From contig JBFFXF010000119.1 in assembly GCA_041569895.1 (NCBI GenBank), positions 1-20,668 of the forward strand: 20,668 nt of DNA, in the 5' to 3' direction. The notes beneath the pieces are model-generated. The model was not told the DNA's origin, did no database searches, and worked only from the letters and a program-made list of their open reading frames with translations. Position numbers and translations under genes: made by a program. Positions 7,050 through 13,734 of this stretch are shown piece after piece (the first letter of the stretch is position 1; every line of letters begins with the position of its first letter). The stretch comes from JBFFXF01 sp041569895 (lineage in GTDB: Bacteria > Planctomycetota > UBA8108 > JACQVS01).

Positions 7050-7139
7050 TCGGAGTCGGTATCGGAGTCCGAGTCGGAATCGGCATCGGTCATCGGAATC
7101 GGAGTCGGTCATCGGAATCGGAATCGGAATCGGAGTCGA
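7050..7139 (+). repeat. (TCGGNN)n degenerate hexamer array
   Basis: About 15 units of a second family: TCGGAG, TCGGTA, TCGGAG, TCCGAG, TCGGAA, TCGGCA and so on, with two 7-nt units (TCGGTCA) breaking phase. Only GG doublets recur, so it does not fit the G3 quadruplex pattern. It directly precedes the (CCGGGN)n array in the metG leader. Confidence 0.9.
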
Positions 7140-7147
7140 GCACGACT

Positions 7148-7195
7148 CGGGACCGGGACCGGGGCCGGGGCCGGGGCCGGGACCGGGGCCGGGAA
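7148..7195 (+). repeat. (CCGGGN)n array abutting metG ribosome site
   Basis: Eight hexamers with CCGGGA and CCGGGG variants, giving eight G tracts of 3-4 with 2-3-nt spacers on the metG sense strand. The last GGG runs directly into the Shine-Dalgarno-like GGAAGAGA before the TTG start. Confidence 0.93.
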
Positions 7196-7205
7196 GAGAC
7201 ACGCG

Positions 7206-9263
7206 TTGGAACGTTTCTACATCACCACAGCCATCGACTACCCCAACAGCGTCCCCCACATGGGGCACGCGTACGAGAAGGCGGTGGCGGACTTTTATGC
7301 GCGGTGGTACCGGCTGCGCGGGGCGACGACCTTCTTCCTGACCGGGCTCGATGAGCACGGTCAGAAGATCCAGGAGGCGGCGGACGCGGCGGGGGTCAGT
7401 CCGCAGGTGTTCGTCGACGAGAAGTCGGGGGCGTTCACGGCGCTCTGCGAGAGGCTCGAGGTCTCGAACGACGACTTCGTCCGCACCTCGGAGCCGCGGC
7501 ACCATCGATTCGCCGTCGATATGTATCGTCGCGTCAAGGACGCCGGCGACATCTACTTCGGCCAGTACGAGGGGCAGTACTGCGTCTCCTGCGAGACGTT
7601 CTACACCGACAGCCAGCTCGTCGATGGGGCGTGTCCGATCCACGAGCGGCCGACGGAGCGGGTCACCGAGCCGTCGTACTTCTTCAGGCTCGGGAAGTAC
7701 CGCGAGTGGATCCGCGACCACATCCGCGATCGCCCGGAGTTCGTGTTCCCCGACTCGCGGCGGAACGAGATCCTCGCCCGGCTCGACGATGAGGTCCGTG
7801 ACCTGTCGATCTCGCGATCGACGTTCAAATGGGGGATCCCGCTTCCCGATGACCCCGACCACGTGCTCTACGTGTGGTTCGACGCGCTCTCGAACTACAT
7901 CTCGGCGCTCAGGGAGCCGGTCGACCGGATGGAGCAGTTCTGGCCGGCGGACATGCACGTCATCGGCAAGGACATCATCTGGTTCCACTCGGTGATCTGG
8001 CCCTGCATGCTCCACTCGGCCGGGCTGCCGCTGCCGCGTCAGGTCTACGTCCACGGGTTCGTGCTCGACCACGAGGGGCGCAAGATGGCCAAGCACCTCG
8101 GCAATGTCGTCGATCCCCTCGACATGATCACGCGGTACGGGGCGGATGTCCTGCGCTACTATCTGCTCCGCGCCATCTCGAGCGGCCAGGACGGCAAGTT
8201 CTCCGAGGCGGAGATCGTCGAGCGTTACAACAACGAGCTCGGCAACGATCTCGGAAACCTCGTCATGCGCGTCGCCAAGCTGGTCGACGGCCGGTGCGGC
8301 GGGACGCTCGATGGGTCGGACGGCCCGCCCGCGGACCTCGACGCCGCGCCCGTCGTCGATGAGTTCGCCCGCCACGTGGACGCCCGCGAGCACCAGCGGG
8401 CCGTGGAGGCGCTGTGGGCGTTCGTCAGAAGGACGAACGCGTATCTCAACGAGCGCGCGCCGTGGAGCGAGAAGGACGACGCGCGGTGCCGCGCCGTGCT
8501 CTACAACGCGCTCGAGGCGCTGCGCGCGATCACGTACCTGCTGGCGCCGGTGATGCCGAGGACGGCCGAGGCGATCGCCGATCAGATCGGCAGCTCGCTC
8601 TCGACCGGGGCGCTGGCGCCGTTCGGGTCCGGCTCGTTTCGCGTGCGCCGCGCCGATCCGCTCTTTCCACGGATCGACACCGCGCGAGAGAGAGCGACCG
8701 CCGGCGCGGATGCCGATCGGTCGGCTCGGAAGAAGTCCGGGAAGAAGAAGGAGCGGGAGAAGAAGCCGCCGGCGCCGGCCGTCGAGCCGTTCGCCAAGCT
8801 GGACATCCGCGTCGGTTTGATCGAGGAGGTCAAGGAGCACCCCGACGCCGATGCGCTGTGGGTCCTGCGCGTCGCGCTCGGCGAGAGCGACGACGACAGG
8901 CGCACGATCTGCGCCGGACTCAGGCAGCACCTCGCCGCGAGCGAGCTCGAGGGGCGGCGCGTCGTCGTCCTCGCGAACCTGAAGCCGGCGAAGCTGCGCG
9001 GCATCGAGAGTCGCGGCATGATCCTCGCCACCGACCGCAAGGACGGCAAGGTGGTGCCCGTCGATCCTGGTGACGCGCCGCTCGGCGATCAGGCGCGCGT
9101 CGAGGGCGTCGATCCGGCCCCGAAGGCGAAGCTCTCGACGAAGGACTTCGACCGGGCGCCACTGACGATCCAGGGCGGTCAGGTGGTCTCGGAGGGCCGA
9201 CCGCTGAAGACGTCAGCGGGACCGCTGACGTGCGACGCCGAGGACGGCGCCAAGGTCCGATAA
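7206..9263 (+). CDS. metG: Methionyl-tRNA synthetase with C-terminal tRNA-binding domain
   Basis: 685 aa. It charges initiator and elongator tRNA-Met. The start is TTG at 7206, with GGAAGAGA 6-7 nt upstream, and the family N-terminus (ERFYITTAIDYPN) begins right there. The HIGH motif is HMGH (18-21). The zinc knuckle CVSC...CPIH is of the single-zinc Thermus type. The KMSKS loop reads KMAKH (residues 293-297), a variant. The anticodon-binding helical domain is followed by a Lys-rich linker (about 503-520, KKSGKKKEREKK). A Trbp111-like domain starts at about residue 527 (FAKLDIRVGLIEEV) and mediates dimerisation and tRNA binding. A rare start codon next to a G-rich structured leader suggests modest or controlled translation; that is inference. 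Confidence 0.96.
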   Translation: MERFYITTAIDYPNSVPHMGHAYEKAVADFYARWYRLRGATTFFLTGLDEHGQKIQEAADAAGVSPQVFVDEKSGAFTALCERLEVSNDDFVRTSEPRHHRFAVDMYRRVKDAGDIYFGQYEGQYCVSCETFYTDSQLVDGACPIHERPTERVTEPSYFFRLGKYREWIRDHIRDRPEFVFPDSRRNEILARLDDEVRDLSISRSTFKWGIPLPDDPDHVLYVWFDALSNYISALREPVDRMEQFWPADMHVIGKDIIWFHSVIWPCMLHSAGLPLPRQVYVHGFVLDHEGRKMAKHLGNVVDPLDMITRYGADVLRYYLLRAISSGQDGKFSEAEIVERYNNELGNDLGNLVMRVAKLVDGRCGGTLDGSDGPPADLDAAPVVDEFARHVDAREHQRAVEALWAFVRRTNAYLNERAPWSEKDDARCRAVLYNALEALRAITYLLAPVMPRTAEAIADQIGSSLSTGALAPFGSGSFRVRRADPLFPRIDTARERATAGADADRSARKKSGKKKEREKKPPAPAVEPFAKLDIRVGLIEEVKEHPDADALWVLRVALGESDDDRRTICAGLRQHLAASELEGRRVVVLANLKPAKLRGIESRGMILATDRKDGKVVPVDPGDAPLGDQARVEGVDPAPKAKLSTKDFDRAPLTIQGGQVVSEGRPLKTSAGPLTCDAEDGAKVR

Positions 9264-9600
9264 TTCGAGGTTTGGCCCTCGCTCCGCTCGCGCGCCACGC
9301 GCGCCCGCGACCCCAAATCCCTGCGCTCCGGGGATCAGCTTACACGACTCGCGTGCCGGAGGCCCGTGCGAGCCGCCGCCGTCAACGTTTGCGGAAGTCT
9401 TTTTGAATGGCAAAATGGTCTCGGGCGGTGTAAATTTTTTCGCCATCGTGGCGTAAGTGGTCGGGTGGATACCGGCCCCGAAGATGGGGAAGATGGAATC
9501 GATGATGGAAGGGGGATACCCGTCCCCGCATCCGCGGGGAGGTTTCTCGGTGGGACAACATTCCACGACGCGACGCATTGATCACGCCGAGGGGGAGTCA
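9264..9600. other. Intergenic metG-shc region with hairpins and AT-rich island
   Basis: 337 bp without a credible gene. A weak 5-bp stem (9290-9302) lies just after metG. 9397-9440 is an A/T-rich island in a GC-rich context (TTGAAT at 9403-9408 and TAAATT at 9431-9436, spacing 22), so a promoter there is possible but not consensus. A perfect 6-bp CCCCGC/GCGGGG stem with loop ATCC is at 9524-9539, inside the shc leader. A frame open from 9457 runs into shc but lacks family similarity. Confidence 0.45.
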
Positions 9601-11748
9601 GTGATCAGGCCCGAATCGAGCCACGGACGGCTCGAGCGCGCCATCGCCGCAAGCCAGAGCCACTTGCTGAATCTCGAGACGACGGCGGACAGCCAGGATC
9701 GTCCGCTGCCGCACGGGTCGGCCTCGGAGCTCGGCTACTGGATCGGCGAGCTGGAGGCCGACACGACGCTCGAGTCCGACTATATACTTTTCCTGTACTT
9801 CCTTGACCCCGAGGCGCATCGCGAAAAGATTCGCAAGCTCGCCAACTACATTGCGTCACGGCAGCTTGCGGACGGCACGTGGAACATCTACCCCGGCGGT
9901 CCAGGCGAGATCAGCGCGTCGGTGAAGGCGTACTTCGCGCTCAAGCTCGCGGGAAGGCCGGTCTCCGATCCGCTGATGGTCCGCGCCCGCGAGGCGATCC
10001 TGGGCATGGGCGGCGCCGACCGCGTCAACAGCTACACGAAGATCTACCTGTCATTCCTCAATCAGGTCGACTGGAAGGACTGTCCGGCGATCCCGCCGGA
10101 GATCGTCCTCTTGCCGCGCTTTTTCTACTTCAACATCTACGAGATGTCGTACTGGTCGCGGGCGATCGTCATCCCGCTTTCGATCCTCTACGCGCGCCAG
10201 CCGAAGAGAGAAGTCCCGCCGGAAGCCACCATCGAGGAGATCTTCGCCGCGGGCGACGGACCGAGCGGCAACGGCGACGGGACCGGTGAGCCGCTCAGCG
10301 GAGCCGAGCACGACGTGCTCGGCTCGAACGGCGACCGCGCGGCGGAAGCTTCGGGCGAGCTCGGAAACCGGCGCAACGGCAAGGGGCTCTTCCGCCTGCG
10401 GATTCCGCGCGATCCTAATCTCTTCTCGTGGCGCAGCTTCTTCCTGCTGGTCGACCGCCTCCTGAAGATCGTCGAGAAGACCCCGATGAAGCCCTTCCGC
10501 AATCTCGCGCTCCGTCAGGCCGAGAAGTGGATGGTCGCGCGGCTCGAGGACTCCGACGGGCTCGGCGCGATCTTTCCGGCGATGGTCAACTCGGTGATGG
10601 CGCTCAAGAGCCTCGGCTACGAGGACAGTCACCCGAAGGTGGCCGAGGGGATCGAGAAGCTGCGCGAGCTCGAGATCGAGGAGGGCGACGCCATCCGCCT
10701 GCAGCCGTGTCTGTCGCCGATCTGGGACACCGCGCTGGCGATGAACGCCCTTGAGGAGTCGGGAGTCGCCGCCGACCACCCCGCGATGCTGCGCGGCGCG
10801 CGGTGGCTCGTGTCGAAGGAGGCCCGGCGCTCCGGCGACTGGCAGGTGCGCAAGCCGAACATCGAGGCCAGCGGGTGGTACTTCCAGTTCAAGAACGAGT
10901 TCTATCCCGACGTTGACGACACGGCGGCCGTGCTGATGGCGCTCGAGCGCGCCGACCTCGACAAGGTCGCTGGCGGTCCCGAGTCGCTGAAGCGCGGCGT
11001 CGACTGGATGCTCAGCCTGCAGTGCTCCAACGGCGGCTGGGCCGCGTTCGACGTCGACGTCGACCACGAGGTGCTGACGAAAGTGCCCTTCGCCGATCAC
11101 AACGCGATGCTCGATCCCGCCTGCGCCGACATCACGGGACGCGTCCTCGAGATGCTCGGCCGCTTCCCGGACCTTCGCCGGCAGCGGCGCGTGCGCTCGG
11201 CGATCGCGAAGGCGGTGGAGTTCATGGTAGGCGAGCAGGACGAGAGCGGCGCCTGGTACGGACGCTGGGGCGTGAACTACATCTACGGCACGTGCCACGC
11301 GCTCAAGGGTCTCGCCAGCGTCGGCGTCGACCTCCGCTCGTCGACGATCCGCCGCGCCGTCGAGTGGCTCGAGGGCTGCCAGAACGACGACGGCGGCTGG
11401 GGCGAGAGCTGTCACTCCTACGCCGACCCCTCGACGAAGGGACAGGGCACGAGCACGGCGTCGCAGACGTCGTGGGCGGTGCTCGGCCTGATCGCGGCGG
11501 GCGAGGCGCGGAGCCGCGCCGTCAGTCGCGGCATCCGGTACCTGCTCGACCGCCAGAACCCCGACGGGACATGGGATGAGGACGCCTATACGGGAACCGG
11601 CTTCCCGTGCGTCTTCTATCTCAAGTACCACCTCTACAGCCAGTACTTCCCCCTCTTCGCCCTCGGGGCGTACCGCCGGGCGCTCCGCGAGCCGGAGGTC
11701 GAGGAGGCCGACCGCGAGGCGGCCGAGCTCACCGCCCGCGTCGAGTGA
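9601..11748 (+). CDS. shc: Squalene-hopene cyclase
   Basis: 715 aa. It cyclises squalene to hopene/hopanol in a monotopic membrane-bound alpha-alpha barrel. The catalytic DVDDTA (437-442) has the DXDDTA signature that distinguishes SHC from oxidosqualene cyclases. SPIWDT, WYFQF, GRWGVNYIYGT and GTGFPCVFYLKYHLY match active-site and entrance segments. QW-type repeats are seen, for example RQLADGTWNIYPG, CSNGGWAAFDVD, CQNDDGGWGES and RQNPDGTWDED. The GTG at 9601, preceded by GAGGGGGAG, is preferred over the open frame to 9457, whose 48 extra residues are unlike the family. An approximately 35-45-residue Gly/Asn/Ser-rich insertion (about 216-262) makes it longer than the roughly 630-residue Alicyclobacillus enzyme. 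hpnG follows after 9 nt. Confidence 0.96.
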   Translation: MIRPESSHGRLERAIAASQSHLLNLETTADSQDRPLPHGSASELGYWIGELEADTTLESDYILFLYFLDPEAHREKIRKLANYIASRQLADGTWNIYPGGPGEISASVKAYFALKLAGRPVSDPLMVRAREAILGMGGADRVNSYTKIYLSFLNQVDWKDCPAIPPEIVLLPRFFYFNIYEMSYWSRAIVIPLSILYARQPKREVPPEATIEEIFAAGDGPSGNGDGTGEPLSGAEHDVLGSNGDRAAEASGELGNRRNGKGLFRLRIPRDPNLFSWRSFFLLVDRLLKIVEKTPMKPFRNLALRQAEKWMVARLEDSDGLGAIFPAMVNSVMALKSLGYEDSHPKVAEGIEKLRELEIEEGDAIRLQPCLSPIWDTALAMNALEESGVAADHPAMLRGARWLVSKEARRSGDWQVRKPNIEASGWYFQFKNEFYPDVDDTAAVLMALERADLDKVAGGPESLKRGVDWMLSLQCSNGGWAAFDVDVDHEVLTKVPFADHNAMLDPACADITGRVLEMLGRFPDLRRQRRVRSAIAKAVEFMVGEQDESGAWYGRWGVNYIYGTCHALKGLASVGVDLRSSTIRRAVEWLEGCQNDDGGWGESCHSYADPSTKGQGTSTASQTSWAVLGLIAAGEARSRAVSRGIRYLLDRQNPDGTWDEDAYTGTGFPCVFYLKYHLYSQYFPLFALGAYRRALREPEVEEADREAAELTARVE

Positions 11749-11757
11749 CCCGCCGCG

Positions 11758-12603
11758 ATGGGTGGACCATCGCCTGACACACCGTCTGAAACACCGTCTG
11801 AAACAGCGCCCGGACGGTCGCCTGGACCATCCCCCGAGCGGGCGCCGATCGGCATCGTCGTTGCGCTGACGGACGAGCTACGCGCCGTGCGGTCGATCCT
11901 GTCGAAACCCCACCGGGAGACCATGGACCGCGTGCCGGCGCTCCACGGCGAGATCGGCGACACGCCCGTCTTCGTCGCGCGCACCGGAGTCGGCGCCCCT
12001 GCGGCGCGCTCGGCCACGCTGGCGTTGCTCGCTCGCCTCGAGCCCGCCGCGCTCATCGCCACCGGTTTCGCGGGCGCCACCGATCCGGACCTGTCCGCCG
12101 GCGATGTCCTCGTCGCCGAGCGCGTGCTCGACCTGCCGGGACCCGGGGGCTCGACGCCGCCCCGCACGATCGACTCGAGCCCCGAGCTCCTCGCCGCGGC
12201 GCGCACCGCCGCCGGCGATGACGACCGCGTCCGCTTCGGCACGCTCGCCTCCACCAGTCGGGTGGTCACCTCCGCCGAGGCGAAGCGCCGCCTGCACGAC
12301 GAGCACGGCGTCGACGCTGTCGACATGGAGTCGCTCGGCATCGCGCGCGCGGCGAACGTCCACGACGTGCCGCTCCTCTGCGTCCGCGCGGTGGTCGACG
12401 ACGCCGCGACCGATCTGCCGGTCGACATCGACCGCTACGTCACCGCCGACGGCCGCCCCCGCCCGCTGATGGTCCTCTGGTCGGTCATCGTCAGACCACG
12501 CCGCGCCCGCACCATCGCCGACCTCGCCCGCAACGCGCGCGAGGCGGGGGAGCAGCTGGCGCGGTATCTCGAGCGATTGGTGCCGGCGATCGGGCGGGAG
12601 TGA
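11758..12603 (+). CDS. hpnG: HpnG-like adenosylhopane nucleosidase/phosphorylase
   Basis: 281 aa of the nucleoside phosphorylase (PNP/MTAN) superfamily. IGIVVALTDEL (31-41), ATGFAGATDPDLSAGDVLVAE (101-121), STSRVVTSAEAK and AVDMESLGIARAA (187-199, with the substrate-ribose Glu) are all present. CVRAVVDDA (208-216) carries the catalytic Asp position. Within hopanoid operons this family is HpnG, which removes adenine from adenosylhopane on the way to ribosylhopane and bacteriohopanetetrol. Placement 9 nt after shc supports that over a MTA/SAH nucleosidase role. The first 30 residues are Pro/Ser/Thr-rich and encoded by a short 12-bp repeat; no other in-frame start is available before the core. 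HpnH, the radical-SAM partner, is not in the window. Confidence 0.87.
   Translation: MGGPSPDTPSETPSETAPGRSPGPSPERAPIGIVVALTDELRAVRSILSKPHRETMDRVPALHGEIGDTPVFVARTGVGAPAARSATLALLARLEPAALIATGFAGATDPDLSAGDVLVAERVLDLPGPGGSTPPRTIDSSPELLAAARTAAGDDDRVRFGTLASTSRVVTSAEAKRRLHDEHGVDAVDMESLGIARAANVHDVPLLCVRAVVDDAATDLPVDIDRYVTADGRPRPLMVLWSVIVRPRRARTIADLARNAREAGEQLARYLERLVPAIGRE
11778..11806 (+). repeat. 12-bp tandem repeat within hpnG 5' end
   Basis: ACACCGTCTGAA occurs twice in tandem, with a third partial copy (ACAGCG). TGGACCAT also recurs on both sides (11763 and 11823). The frame is kept because 12 is divisible by 3, adding Thr-Pro-Ser-Glu repeats to the HpnG N-terminus. Confidence 0.8.
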
Positions 12604-12614
12604 ACTCGTTCTCG

Positions 12615-12650
12615 GACCCGTACCCGGACCCGGTCCCGGTCCCGGTCCCG
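12615..12650 (+). repeat. (CCCGGW)n array after hpnG
   Basis: CCCGTA, CCCGGA and three CCCGGT units in tandem directly after the hpnG stop. C-rich on the hpnG sense strand. Confidence 0.88.
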
Positions 12651-12695
12651 AGAGCTGTGGGAGTCGAGCCCGATGGCCGCCGTCGGGACCGGGAC
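12639..12695 (+). terminator. 12-bp inverted repeat downstream of hpnG
   Basis: GTCCCGGTCCCG (12639-12650) is perfectly complementary to CGGGACCGGGAC (12684-12695) across a 33-nt loop. The left arm belongs to the hexamer array. It starts 36 nt after hpnG and could stop transcription from either convergent operon, but it has no U tract. Confidence 0.45.
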
Positions 12696-12725
12696 GATCG
12701 GAGTCGGCCACCGAGACCCGGATTC

Positions 12726-12758
12726 TCCTGCTCGTCCTCGTCCTCGTCCTCGTCCTCG
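12726..12758 (+). repeat. (CGTCCT)n array
   Basis: Four to five tandem CGTCCT/CTCGTC hexamers in the intergenic mosaic between the convergent hopanoid operons. It is unrelated in sequence to the CGGGNA family but has the same period. Confidence 0.85.
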
Positions 12759-12798
12759 ATGAGCCGGAGACAGAGATCAGAGATCAGAAACCGGAGTG

Positions 12799-12894
12799 CC
12801 GATACCGACTCCGACTCCGACCCCGACTCCGATTCCGATCACCGATTCCGAGTCCGAGTTCCGAATCCGAGTTCCGAGTCCGATGCCGAGTCGG
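12799..12894 (-). repeat. (TCGGNN)n array, reverse orientation
   Basis: The plus strand reads CCGATA, CCGACT, CCGACT, CCGACC, CCGACT, CCGATT, CCGATC, then CCGAGT/TCCGAA-type units. This is the reverse complement of the family at 7050-7139, about 16 units with occasional phase breaks. Confidence 0.9.
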
Positions 12895-12921
12895 AGCGAG
12901 CTCGCGGTGCGACTCCCCCAC

Positions 12922-12957
12922 AATCTGCGTCATCTGTGCAATCTGCGTAATCTGCGT
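12922..12957 (+). repeat. Four tandem 9-mers AATCTGCGT
   Basis: Units are AATCTGCGT, CATCTGTGC, AATCTGCGT and AATCTGCGT. A period of 9 distinguishes it from the hexamer families around it. Confidence 0.9.
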
Positions 12958-13013
12958 TCCCGTCCTCGCCGTCTGCCGGCGGCGCTTCCAGGCTGTGGGA
13001 TGCGCCGTTTCTC

Positions 13014-13050
13014 TTTTCCTGCCTTCCTCCCTTCCTGCCTTCCTTGCCGT
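13014..13050 (+). repeat. Pyrimidine-rich TGCCTTCCT repeat
   Basis: CCTGCCTTCCT, CCCTTCCTGCC and TTCCTTGCC form an imperfect polypyrimidine tract with two TGCCTTCC copies. It lies between the 9-mers and the last hexamer array. A purine/pyrimidine-skewed tract like this can read U-rich for hpnG-side transcripts. Confidence 0.7.
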
Positions 13051-13093
13051 GGTCTGCCGTCAGAGTCTCGCGGGTGCAGTCGAGCAGCCTTTC

Positions 13094-13116
13094 GGGCACG
13101 GGCACGGGCACGGGAC
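13094..13116 (+). repeat. Short (CGGGCA)n array beside two-TM gene stop
   Basis: Three CGGGCA units and a partial CGGGA, ending 4 nt from the stop codon (13120-13122) of the minus-strand two-TM gene. It repeats the placement seen at 1-146, where an array also lies just past a minus-strand stop. Confidence 0.85.
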
Positions 13117-13119
13117 CCG

Positions 13120-13734
13120 TTACCGCGCCTCCGGCTCCGGTGGCTGCGTCGGCGGCTCGAGCCACAGTCCGCGCATCTCGCTGCCGATGCGTGCTGCCAG
13201 GGCGCGGAGGTCGTCGGTGGTGGTGGCGCGTTCGAGCTCCGGGCGGTAGCGCTGCGCGAGGCGGTGGAGCTCGATGCAGTCGACGGCGTTTCGGCGGGCC
13301 GAGCGGGAGAAGCGCAGCACGAAGAACAGCTCGATCGCCGCGACGATCCATGCGATGAGAGCGTACTGCGGCAGGCCGAGTGCGGTCACCAGCGCGGCGA
13401 CGCCGACGAGCGCCGAGACCATGGTGCCGAGCCGCAGTGCGATGCTCCGCGAGTAGGCCTCGGTGGCGAGCTCGTCGCTGCGCTTCTCGACCGTCTCGAT
13501 GGCGCGATCGAGTCGCACGCGGATCGAATCGAAGTCGAACGCCTCGTTGGGCGGGAAGTCGACGGGGTCGCCGAGCATGCGCTCGAGCTCCGGTATGAAC
13601 AGACGCTCGCGGAGTGACGGCGATTCGAGCTCGGGCACGGTCTCGTCGAGCGACGGCTCCTCTCCGGGATGCTCTTCCGGCGGCGCGTCGCGCGACTCGT
13701 CGGACTGCTCGCCGGCCCCGGACTCCGGGTTCAA
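13120..13734 (-). CDS. Two-TM protein of unknown function, end of hpnAN operon
   Basis: 204 aa; family not recognised. The N-terminal 45 residues are acidic and Pro/Ser-rich, probably disordered. A helical, charged stretch (about 70-95, RVRLDRAIETVEKRSDELA) precedes two hydrophobic helices (about 99-120 and 123-141) joined by a tight turn LPQ. A basic segment RFSRSARR (141-148) suggests cytoplasmic ends. A charged C-terminal helix and Pro-rich tail (193-204) follow. The frame is open up to 13938, but that part is only the antisense-frame shadow of the upstream gene. I choose TTG at 13734 because it overlaps the upstream TGA (TTGA) and GGAGG/GGGAG lies just before it, the pattern of translational coupling. 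It is the last gene of the operon. Confidence 0.75.
   Translation of the reverse strand: MNPESGAGEQSDESRDAPPEEHPGEEPSLDETVPELESPSLRERLFIPELERMLGDPVDFPPNEAFDFDSIRVRLDRAIETVEKRSDELATEAYSRSIALRLGTMVSALVGVAALVTALGLPQYALIAWIVAAIELFFVLRFSRSARRNAVDCIELHRLAQRYRPELERATTTDDLRALAARIGSEMRGLWLEPPTQPPEPEAR

Noticed and set aside
6267..8930. 887-codon minus-strand open frame across pcm and metG
   Set aside because: It spans two well-supported genes and their repeat gap, and translates repeats as Gly-Pro and Asp-Ser runs; an antisense shadow.
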